This document shows positions 35,326 through 46,400 of a stretch of DNA of 64,000 nucleotides, in pieces (position 1 is the stretch's first letter; every line of letters starts with the position of its first letter). The DNA is from Brachycybe producta (Eukaryota > Arthropoda > Diplopoda > Playtdesmida > Andrognathidae). A program made the position numbers and the translations under genes. Below the pieces are notes generated by a model. The model was not told the origin of the DNA. It saw nothing but the letters and a program-made list of their open reading frames with translations, and ran no database searches. The stretch covers positions 124,001 through 188,000 of the forward strand of contig JAUPFP010000042.1 of NCBI GenBank assembly GCA_036925085.1. The letters are read 5' to 3'.

Positions 35326-36117
35326 GGCAGCATCCTCCTCCTCCTCCGTCTCCACGTGGAGAAAGAAGACGATCATCACAAAGAGCGAAAAAACGGGGGC
35401 GGAAAGAGAAAAATCAGAAAAATGAGTGATTGACAGGTGAATTCGGAAAAGAGACGAACATGGCAGGAAACACACGATCAATTCTGACTTTTCAGTCAAA
35501 AATTACAATTTAAGCCAATGATGGAAAAATGAACCGTTAGATAAAAAGATAAGGAAAAAAATACGCTCCTGCCTAAATAACATTAAAAAAAAACAAGAAA
35601 AAAAGAAACGAGACAAAAAACAACTGAACCACTGTGGCAATACTGCATTACAACTGAAGATTTACAAGCAAGAATTATTCACCGTGTGTACCTAGCCCTA
35701 TCTCTATTAATAGACGGAAAGAAAAGTCAAAACATATCAAAGGAAAACGGGGGAGTTGGGAAGGGAGGGAAGAAGAACAAAATACATCGTATTTGGAGGA
35801 AACGTCCTCGGCAATTCTGTCATGACAACAATAACAACTATTTGGAGCCCATTTTGAACAATTTCTATTTTACTTTCAGATGCTGATTAATCACAAAACG
35901 CACCCATATAAATAAACATAATAAACGTTAATTTAACGCCTTCCAGGAAATTAAGAGAACTAATCAAATAAAATTGCCATGACTTAAGATGCACATATTC
36001 AATATTATCATACTATCAAGCATAAGGCAAAAATATACCAGTTGGACCTGACGAAATTCATAACTCAAATTCAGTCAATGAGTAAGCGCAAGCATAGATA
36101 ACAATCTTTGCACATGT

Positions 36118-36655
36118 TAACAACTAGAGACCGAAATGGGATGCCCACCAAAGAGGAAATTCCATCTTATGGGATGAGATGGGAATAAACAAAAATAGAT
36201 GGGACAGGTGGGACTGATGGGTCTCATGGGAACTGTGGGACTAATGGGACTGATGGGTCTCATTGGACCTGTGGGACTGATGGGATTGGTTGGACCCATG
36301 AGACTGATGGCATTGGTGGGACCTGTGGGATACATGGAACTGAAGAGATGGGTGGAACCCACCAGACTAGTTGGATAAGGAGGACTAATGGAACTGGTGG
36401 GGCCCATGAGACTGGTGATGGGGAGATGAACAGATGTCTACTTAAAGTTACAATCACCCCCAACATAATATAGATCTACACTAGTAAACAATACTAGACA
36501 TTAGAGACCTCTCCCATCAATGAGGAAGTCCCATCCCATGGGATGGGACTAAACAAAAATAGATGGGACTGATGGGATCCATGGGGTCTGTGGGATGGGA
36601 TGAAGCCCTATAGTGGGATGGGATGTGACCAAAAAATGTTCTACTTTCGGTCGCT
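36118..36655. repeat. GGGACTGATGGG minisatellite inside a duplicated unit
   Basis: About 36185-36420 is a degenerate tandem array of 9-, 12- and 30-bp words such as TGGGACTGATGGGTCTCATG. It is bounded by two direct copies of a block (TAGAGACCgaaatGGGATG...AAACAAAAATAGATGGGAC at 36123-36204 and TAGAGACC...AAACAAAAATAGATGGGAC at 36502-36571). The outer ends TAGAGACCGAAAT and CTTTCGGTCGCTA are inverted, so the whole may be a TIR element with an expanded core. Confidence 0.65.
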
Positions 36656-38850
36656 ATTAACAACTGTAAATTTACATAGATTGTAATAAATTAATAATTA
36701 TAGAAACATTGTTTTTCTTGAAAACTTCTAACTTAAATGAAAATAAGCTAAAAGCAAACAAAAGAAGCCACAAAAATTATTTTAAAACGACGAACATATA
36801 GGTTCCATTTAAAAACTAAAAAATTTAGAAATAGTTTACAAAATATTAAAAATTACATAATAGAACTAATTATTAAAATAAAATTAAGCAACTATTCAAA
36901 TTAAATGAATGATTTTTTTTAAATCACGTCAATTTATAATTGTGATTTCCAATAAATTAGCAAAACTGAAACCCAACCGATTAAAAAATAAATTCAAGGA
37001 CAGGTTTAATGAAAATTGACATAAAAAGGTTCTTATGTGGGCGATGATTTATGATAACCTAATCCGTATTTGAACCAACCATTTGGAGAGCACCATGAAA
37101 AATAATTACGACAATGGCTCGCGAGTTCAAGGTTGCCTAACCAACTTCAATGATCTCATTTATTCCATTGCGAAAGGGGGGGGGAGTGCAAAGTGTGACG
37201 CAATGCCATTATGACACCCATTTATAGACATGTGAAAGATAGGAAGGAAAAGGTATTCAAAATGGAGCCACCGAAATAATAGCTAAATTTATAATGTATT
37301 TCTAACTTCGTAGCAACGATATAACGCTGAGAAATTATGTCAAGGATTGTCTCACATACATAGATATATTTCAGTGGGCCAACTCCCTCCCCCCCACACA
37401 CTTGAAATAGGGCAACTCAAAAGCTTTTTCTTCAAAAGTTTTAATTTATGGGTCACAATGTTCTTTTTAAAGAATCGTGTCTCAACCGGAAGTTATTATA
37501 GACAACAACTAGTTATAGAGAGCTACCTGGTCACAGACTTCCGGTTTAACCTTGCGGAACAAGAAACAAACCAGTAGTGAACGAAATTGCCCTACAAATG
37601 TCCGACTAAAAAGGTCTGACTACAAGAAAACTTTAAAACTCAATTAAGTTGCTGCACAAAACCAAAGTTCGAAACTTGGTGACCGGAAGTTTGAAGGTTT
37701 ACTAATTTGTTAAAATCTATATCTCAATTTAAAAACTGTCACATTTCAGAAATTTGATCGTGCTCTTATGAGTGTGAGAAATGCGTAGGAGCTAACTAGA
37801 GGTCAAGAGGTTAAACACATAAGGTCAACATCGAACATGATCAAAACAAGAGCCACTGAAACCATAAAACCCAAAGAATATGGACCATAGATCCATTAGA
37901 GAGAGGATTCACCGCTTAATTGCCACACCAATAAGGATTCGTTTAGACGTCACTTCCTGCGATAGAAGTGCTGTAAAAGAATCAAACATTAGCACGTGCA
38001 CAATGTGAAACCAATATTGCCGCCCAAGAATGCATGAAAGGGATTGGGATCCTATTTTATTGTAAATCCCGTCATTTTGTTATGGAACGTAACATGAATT
38101 TATGAATGGAAACGACTTCTGTATTGGAAAATGGGGTCTTCTTCAAACGATTAAAAATCATTCATTGCAAAACACTCATTTTGGAACTGTCCCACTCGCA
38201 CGTGACAAAACAGCGACGTGAACTTCTCCCCTTATTTTGTTTTAAACTGATGATGATAATTCACAAGTGACGTCATTTAGTCCGAAATGACACCTTTTAT
38301 TGCTGCCTTCTCCTCCTCCCTCCCTCCCCAACATGTCTCTCCCCCTTCCACTCTTCATAATATTGAAAACAAAAGGGAACAATAAATAGGAAAAAAAAAA
38401 AGAGAACAATGGGAATGTGAATATTAACAAGAGTGCCTTTTTCACTTTTATCCCCCCCCCCTCCTTCTCTTCAACCATATGGATCGTCGAACTAACGAAA
38501 TTGAAAAGGTACTCAACCTACTGGCACTCAAGAGCTGAAATATAACTGTGAAAATACGGTTCGCGTGCAGACATATTTGCCCGGAGAGCAACTGAACCGT
38601 AAAGAAACCCCCACACAATTCCCATAAGTTTCACTCATTTGGTGGGGTGTATGGCCCGTCCTAAATAAAAATGATGTATACATCCTGTGTGTATTTAGAA
38701 ATAAACAGCTCAAATAAAAAGGGCGGGCGAAAACTATATCTTTAATGGTACGAAAAAGAAGCCTACTTGCAAAGGGGAAAAAAAAAAATCACACGCAAAT
38801 AAGACACACCATAAAATTCTTGAATCCCAGAATGTACGAAGCGAGCATGG
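36656..38850. other. Gene desert
   Basis: AT-rich sequence with G/C runs near 37170, 37388 and 38450. Short ORFs show no domain. No RNA gene seen. Confidence 0.5.
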
Positions 38851-38854
38851 TTTG

Positions 38855-39620
38855 GAGAATATGTAAGGTGTGCTCTCATTACGAAGAAGCCACGCCCCCC
38901 AAAGGTGACGCCATATTGAAACGTCACTGGTGACAACACTTTCTATTTGTTTATGTTTTGCCATATTTCATACACTGAAAAACAACGGTTTTCTGTTTGA
39001 CTTGCAGTAAATTTCTTGTTTTTTTTCGATAGATATTTGTTTTTATGGTATTAATACCATTTATTGTTACAACTACCCGAATTCTGTTATACGTTTTTGT
39101 TGACATGTACAGAGGAAACTGTTGCAGTGTTCCTATTCCACAAGATCCGAAAATTGGAATCAGTGGATCCAAAAATGTTACAATAATATTAATCCGGAAA
39201 ATGTCAGAATTTGTAGTAAACACTTTTCAAATGAACATTTCATTCATTTCAACAATATACAATAAGACAATACAATTTTGTAATAATGGAAAGTAACACT
39301 AAAACGGTTGTTAGTCAACCATTTTAGTGATATTTTGGCAAAATTTAAAAAAACATGTCAACAAAAACGTATAACAGAATTCGGCTAGTTGTAACAATAA
39401 ATGGTATTAATACCAAAAAAAACAAATATCTATAGAAAAAAACAAGACATTTACTGCAAGCCAAACAGAAAATGTTTTTTTTTTCAGTGTGTGAAATACG
39501 ACAAAACATAAACAAATAGAAAAAGTGTTGACACCAGTGACGTTTAAATATGACGTCGCCTTTGGGGGCGTGGCTTCGTGATATGAACACAGTGCAACAC
39601 ACCTTACACACACACATACA
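38855..39620. mobile_element. Long-TIR element with THAP-like remnant
   Basis: Inverted arms of about 255 bp (38857-39111 and 39352-39617) include GCCACGCCCCCCAAAGG versus CCTTTGGGGGCGTGGC, AATTCTGTTATACGTTTTTG versus CAAAAACGTATAACAGAATT, and ATTAATACCATTTATTGTTA versus its complement. The ~240-bp centre reads, across two frames, as part of a THAP zinc-finger fold: Cys-Ser-Val-Pro, then Trp, then ENVRICSKHFSNEHF. THAP domains sit at the N-terminus of P-element and Kolobok transposases. This copy is a truncated, frameshifted remnant. Confidence 0.7.
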
Positions 39621-39877
39621 TTGAGACGCGAAAGGCGTCCTACTATGGCGAATTCACACTGAACTGCATACGAAAACGACGCCATATTGGAATACCCCCA
39701 TTTGTTCATTAAAACGCCTTAATAGGCACTGTTCATTGCTTCAAGACTTCACAATAACAATATTATGTGAGCCCACATAACCAAATGAACCCTTTCTTCC
39801 ACCAAGGGGAAGGTTTCCATACAGGGTTGGGGGGGGCTGTATTAGTAATTTCCCATAATCAGTAAGGTTCACATGGG

Positions 39878-39940
39878 GTCGGATGACGTCATACGACTTT
39901 GACATTTGCAGTGTGCTTTGTAGCTGTGACGTCATCCGAC
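39878..39940. repeat. CRE-containing inverted repeat
   Basis: GTCGGATGACGTCA at 39878-39891 is exactly inverted at 39927-39940 (TGACGTCATCCGAC) around a 35-bp spacer. Each arm holds a full TGACGTCA, the CREB/ATF core. It could be a small foldback element or a paired regulatory site; no adjacent gene start is recognised. Confidence 0.6.
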
Positions 39941-42320
39941 TGCTTGCGGCGGCGCGTAAGTCGAAACGCAAACCTTTTTAAGAAGCACTCACTCCCCTGG
40001 TATTTATTGATCGCAATTTGAACGATGTTAGAATCACAAAACAGATGCTTAAAATTGGTGTCTTCTAAAAAAAAAATACCTATTGTAATGAAAAACACTA
40101 CATGGAACGATGCCGCATACAATATTTAAATAGGTAGACAGAAAGAAGAAGAAGATGATAATAGGAAGTGAGTGGATCAAGAAGTGAAGAAAAAGAAGAG
40201 TTCAATGTCATTCAGCCGATAAATATGAGGGTGGACCAAAAGAAGAAGAAGAAAAATAACAGAAAAATAAGAAAAAGAAAACTTTCTTCGAAAACTAAAC
40301 AAAATTACGAACAGCGAATAAAACGCAGTCACTAAATTCTACTAAAAAAACGCCTTATTTAGTTAAATAAATAAGCATGTTTCAATTCTTTGACGTCACG
40401 TCCTCATTAATCACTCGCAACGCAGAAATAAGCGATCAGATGTTTACGTATACGTCGTCCATTACAACTTCTCTACAAGAGAAAGCAATATATTAAATAA
40501 AGGAATGATGACGTCATTTGGTTGCCAGAATTCAGCGTTTACGTCTTTTAACGTTTATCCTTGTAAGAAGCAATTTGATTGGGTTACGCATCGTTAAACG
40601 CTAAAGTTGCAATATCGCAATATTTAGCTATAACTTAGGGAACAATCACACACGCTGAAAAACAACCATTAAATAGAATTTAGAAATTTAAAAAAATCTG
40701 TGTTCCGTTGCAAAGATTTATGGCACTTCTGGTAAATGCCTCACAAAGTGGAATTCCGCGGGATTTTTTTTTTCAGCTTGTGCGATTCTTCCTATATAAT
40801 ACAATATTGCTTATTCTTGAGTTTTCTAAGTTTTTCTTAAGATTTTTCAGCGCCACATTAAATTTTTTATAACTTTTTGTAACTTTACAACAGCAGTAAA
40901 AAAGCCAAAGTAAGTCCCAATTTTATAGGTTGCGCTAATGGCGCGCTATATGGCGAACGAGCTGTACAAACGCGTACATAGAGGCTAAGCGGTATGACTT
41001 ATCGAAAGTATTTCATCAAAATAATAAAATATGTTGTAAAACGTTACAAAAAAAGGGAGGGAGGGAGGGGGGGGGGGGGTGGCATAAACAACCTTATTAC
41101 TTTAACCACTTATTATTAATTACTACTCAAAACAATAATTTCGTTGTTTACAACAATCGAATATAAAAAGGACATTTTGATAATTTTCTGGAATAATTGA
41201 AACCCGTCTGTTACCTGGCTAATAACTAACTAACCTCAGATCGATTGATTATTATTAGGCTATTCGTTAATAAACAGGAAGTATTTCGACCTCACTGGAA
41301 ATCATTTGCAACCAAAAAGTGGAAGAAAAAAACAAACAACATACGTTAAAGCTTAAGATTAAATAATTAACTTAATTAAAACTGGACTTAATTCTTGAAC
41401 CATTTTTCATAAAAATTAATCTCTCAACAAATATATACGTCACAAATGAAAACGAAAAGAGCACTTTTTTGGTTTATCGGTGGCAGTCAGTCATTCACCC
41501 AAAAGAAACTTCATTTTTTTTTTAAAAAAATAAAGCAACAAAAAAATACTAAGCATAGAAAATAAACGAGAGAAAAAGGGAACGAGAAAAATGAATGAAC
41601 GGTGAAAGAGAGAGAGAGAGAGTGGGAGAAAGGAGGCGAAATCTAAAAGAAAACACGGTTCGTCAAAACCGAATCGAAGGAGACACTTTTGTTCAAATAA
41701 GAATCACAAAACAAACGATCGCATATTAAATAACGATTTACTCACTTGATTTCCTGCAAAACCTTCTGTTTAATCCCCCTTTTCTTGTGTCTTTTTCAAA
41801 ACCGTTCAAGATTAAGAATCAACTCGGAAGAGGACCGAACGCCTCATCCACACAAACACAAGTCACACACGAACACCACAAATAAAAGAAAACACAAATT
41901 CAGATTTCATAGATCGAAAGAGAAACACGACGATAGCCTATGAGCTCTCACCTTTTCCGGATTTAGCTCCTACTCACAATAAAGAAACGTCAGGGAACAG
42001 TTTAATCATATTAGTACTATTAGCGCCATCTATGTTCGAAACATAAAAAGAAATTACTATCGCGATTTATCTATACATAGAGGTAGTTTAACTCATAGAT
42101 TTGCTCTATCACAACTCACACGTTTTGTCGCTCTATCCAACGTTGCTCTATCTAGCAATTCATGCAAGGCTGAGTGTTGGCAATAGATGGCGCCAACTTT
42201 ACTTAAAAGCTGAATTCTTTTTCAATTGAACAATGAAATGAATCAATCAATGATTACTTAAAAAAGTTTTTGGCATTCGAAAATGGATTCAACGTACTCT
42301 TTATAATATAAAGACAAGAG
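39941..42320. other. Gene desert
   Basis: No gene supported. Holds GAA- and AGAG-rich runs (40145-40280, 41580-41635), a G run at about 41060-41080 with GGGAGGGAGGG, several TGACGTCA-like sites (40393, 40508) and the second copy of the GGCAATAGATGGCGCCAAC repeat (42171). Confidence 0.45.
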
Positions 42321-42326
42321 AGTTAA

Positions 42327-42675
42327 GCCCGGTTTACACGGGTAAAATTTTTAGTAGAGTACTACTGTACTGGGTAGAGTAGAGTAACTCTACCCGTAGA
42401 AACCCGGCAAAAATCGCAGTAGAGTAGAGTTTGCAGTAGAGTACTGGTTTGCTGGTAGAGTAGAGTACTGGTTTGCTGGTAGAGTAGAGTACTATCGCAC
42501 ATGTGGCAAAGTGGCTCTACTCTACTTACCCCCTCCACCTCGAAACACTCTACTAGCCTCCCCACTATACCCGTGTAGACTCAACTTTCTTCAGTAGAGT
42601 AGAGTGACTGGTAGAGTTCAGTCTACTCTCCTCGCTACTCTACTCTACTAAAAACTCTACCCGTGTAAACCAGGC
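42327..42675. mobile_element. TTAA-flanked foldback element
   Basis: 349 bp between two TTAA sites (42323-42326 and 42676-42679). Left end GCCCGGTTTACACGGGTA and right end TACCCGTGTAAACCAGGC are inverted with one mismatch. The interior is mostly AGTAGAGTAGAGT words in both orientations, so the whole can fold. TTAA duplication is typical of piggyBac or Kolobok mobilisation. Confidence 0.8.
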
Positions 42676-42679
42676 TTAA

Positions 42680-43474
42680 GATAAATAAAAAGAACATTGA
42701 CGAGGAGCTATTTATTAAAGTTCACTCACCCAAGACGTTTTACTCTAACATAAAGTTGAGCTACCTGTATGTACACGGTTAATTTATCATTATTATTAAA
42801 TTGGGGCTCAAAGGGTTAATATTTTAATTACATTATTTAATCAATATTATCGTTTGTCTATGTTACTTTGAACTGCGTTTTTAATCAACAAAAATTAAAA
42901 GTTGTTTATTTTAAAAAATGATTTCTATAAAATTTGGCCACAAAAACTGTTTATTCAATAAGACATTATTATAAAGTTATAATTTAATTATAAAATTTCA
43001 AAACTAATCATTATTTCTATTAGTAACAAATACACTTTTGTTTGTACTTTAAAATGGAATTTAAAATAAATCAAGTTATAAATGTTTATATTTTAAAATT
43101 TATTTCTAAAAAATGTTACTCTATTCTGTAATTCCCCATTTCAAAATCCGTCTTCAAAATTACTAATACAATAATTTAATAAATATATTTGACGAATTAT
43201 ATTAGTAATAATAATTCTGGGTCAAAGACTAAAAAGGTGCAGAAATATCAAAACTATCAGAATAAAACAATTGCATGATTGGAGAAATCGATTACGAACG
43301 AAAATCAAAATTTCAAATTAGAATCGTGATTCAAATGTTGATGTTTTTAATTGGCAAATTAAATAGATATTCATTGAGGTAGATGGACTAATAGGAGCTG
43401 AAGATATGCAGCAGCAATTATTATGTTCTGCGCAAACACACACACAAAAACAACGTGTAGCCAATAAAAACACG
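42680..43474. other. 3' flank of the glutamate-receptor-like gene
   Basis: AT-rich. AATAAA on the minus strand at 43087-43092 is a plausible distal polyadenylation signal. Otherwise no features. Confidence 0.35.
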
Positions 43475-46400
43475 TTATTCGAGTTCTGCGTTACTCGAAT
43501 AAACGTTGACAACGTAATGTTTACGACAAATATAAACGAATAGCTCAATCGCAACCACAACAATGGCTAAAACTATACCTCCAAATAACTGAACGAACAT
43601 ACTGATCACATGAGTGAATCCGAGTGTAGTTTGACCAGAGTGACTGAGACACGAAGACGATCTCATTGGATTCATGTGTTTTCGAAGTAAACGGGTCAAG
43701 TGGCCACCTTGTCGTAACTTTACTAAACTTAAATGAAAGCACAAAAAATACATCAAAAGAAACAAGACGATAAAGTTAATTATAATATTATAAATAAGAT
43801 AAATGTAACTTACAAAATTGAAAATGCCGTTTGATGTGGAAAACCTTTTCGAAAAGCCAAATGGTAATGAACTCGAATGAAGTCTTTGCCGACGTAAGTG
43901 AAACTGCAGTTGTGTTGTAATAAATATTCGATGTTGATGCTGTCGCCAATAAAAGCGCAGTTTCCGGAATAAACTCTCGCGATCCCTTCCTCGTTGCTCG
44001 AAACCAATCCCTGACCGTTATGTTCCCAGATACGACTCAAGACATTACTGTGATGGGCCTAGAACAATTTTTAACTTAATGAATGCGGAAATCTCGTCCA
44101 TAAAAAAACTTTTACAGAAAAGAATTAAAAATTTGTTAGAAAGAAGAATATTTGTTTAATGTGCTCAAAGTATTTTCACAACCATATCTTCCAAAATAAC
44201 CTATTTATAAAATTTTGAAAATAATTGGTTGCTAAACATTGAGTTTGTTTTAAGGAGTACTATTAAGAGAAACATAAAACTGTTTAAAAAACTAGAAGGG
44301 TAGCTGATCACTTAAAGATATTTTCATGTCGATATCTTTTAAATTCAAGCGGACGATATTTTTTTAATTTTTGTCTATAAAAAGTTTATTTTGAAAAATA
44401 TTAACAAGAAAATACCATTAAGTGATTATCTACTATTCTACTCTCTAACACATATTCAATTTCATTTTAGTGTTACTCCTAACACGCAAAATAACCAAAG
44501 TTTAAAAATCAACCGTTCATAAAACATCTTAATTTTTAAAAGTTTATTTTTAAAGATATCATACGATCACCCACATTTTGGCACATTTTATCTGCTAATT
44601 TAGCGAGTAACACCATCTTTTGCAATGTTACTTTGTATGTGTAAAAAACCTCTTAAATTAAGCCACAGTAACCTTAAGAAGTTCTTCATGGCTCGATCCC
44701 TCTAGAATACAAGGAATGTAATCCTTGGTGGTGGCCAGATCCGAAACAGTTTCAAAGGGCATCTGAGGTCGCAGCATATACATGTACGACACGAGAGTCG
44801 AAGAATAACTCGTGTGCAATATTACGACGAATAGGAAGAAAGTTACAATAATGATACGACCCGACCAACAGGTCGGGGAATCGTCGGGTGCTTGCTGAAG
44901 CCCAAAGCTAAGAAACGAAAAGAAAGAATCCCAGAATCCAACTCGTAGCGGCTTCTCTTCTTTATCAGTTGCAGTCGACGAGACAATCTCTCGTAATTTC
45001 GCGGCAGTTAAGACCGGTTTTGTTAAATAGACGCACGGACTATATGCATTGATGAAGACGTATGTGATTGAAAAGATGACAACGTTGCAAGCAAAAAGAC
45101 ACCAGACCGAACCACGGAACGGAGCTACATAGCTGTCGACCCCGATGGATGCTGGTAGATGACGAATGACCACTTTCGTGCGTGCTGTTGATATTCGAGC
45201 CGAGAAATCTACGACTTGGTAGCGCTCTTCGGTTAGAACGAGCGATGGAAGAGCTAAATGAGCTTTCTGAAAAACATAAAAGCACATATTTTTCATCTTA
45301 TGCACAAAGATCTGTTATATCGACCCTACACATACGCCTGCAACCAACTCTCCAACCAATCCAGTCCATCGCTTGAGTGTCTTCGTTTGTCTTCCGTATT
45401 GGCCATCCTCGACAATGTAAAACTCATAGCTAAGAAACGATATAATAGTTACTTTGTCGCGGAATAATGTTTTAATCAAAAATCTTTCTAACCCAAACTT
45501 CATTAAATTTGCAAGTTCCATGAAAACGTCATAATCATAACCAGATAACGTAAAGTTTCCATCTTTACTCTTGTTAAGGATGATATACGGAGGATTCTAA
45601 GCGTAAACAAAATCACAAATTAGTGACTTCATTCATTCAATTCATGATTTTCACAAATAGATTTAATAAAGGAAATCTGATGATTTATGAACAGGTGATT
45701 TTCGAACTTTGGATATTTTGAAGAGAAATTGAAAATGTGTTAAGAAACTCAATCAGCACTTAAAGTGTAGTTTCATGTTGTTATGCCCAATCCACAACAA
45801 GCTAAAAACACAAAAACAAAGCAGACACTCAGTGTTTCAAGACAAATTGGCGACAATTCTAAAACAATTCTGCGCCTTTTTTGTTTTGTTTTGTATGCAG
45901 TTTCATAAACTATTCCATGTACCGCCGCAAATCGGTGGTCGTGTTTTGTCTTGGTACTATGCAACATTATGTCAACTGTCTGTGTAGTGTGGAGTTAGTA
46001 TTAAAACAACAACAGAACAGTTGCATAGTTTACATAGGACAGGTTGAAACAAAAACAAATCTCAAATTGTTTGTGTTGTGACACAAATTCGTTGTGGTTT
46101 TGTCTTGAGTACTGCTGACTGTTCTTTCAGGTTTGTTTTGTTTTCAAAATGGGCTTTTTCTTGCGTTTTTGTTTAAAACTCATGTTGAACTTTTGTCAAC
46201 GTGATGTGCTTATTTTAAAACATGAAAATATACTTAAGTGATCGAGCTACCCATCTAGTTTCTAAAACACATTCAAGTTGCGCTCAATTTTGCTTTTAAA
46301 TGACGGAATAATCAGAGTTTGTGGTCGTCTACACTTCTAAACCACCGTTAAAAAGTCTTAATAATAAGAAACAGACTTCAATAAAATTAATTTCAATAAA

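Larger units (their letters stand above)
31579..36100. other. Gene desert, homopolymer-rich
   Basis: Over 4.5 kb with no supported gene. G or C runs of 9-18 bases occur at about 32530, 32985, 33137, 33158, 33799 and 34525, alongside long A and T runs. A diverged F1 fold-back copy is at 32580-32850. A palindromic RFX-type X-box GTTGCTAGGCAAC is at 35313-35325, near an E-box CACGTG (35353). Confidence 0.5.

Noticed and set aside
36117..36466. Minus-strand Gly-Pro-Thr/Ile-Ser-Pro repeats resembling a collagen-like protein
   Set aside because: Produced by the GGGACTGATGGG minisatellite; no true Gly-X-Y periodicity and no flanking exons.
41960..42000. Possible 5' non-coding exon (minus-strand CCGGAAAAG followed by GTGAGA)
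   Set aside because: A donor-like site and ETS-like core 12 kb upstream of dystroglycan, but nothing connects it to that or any other gene.
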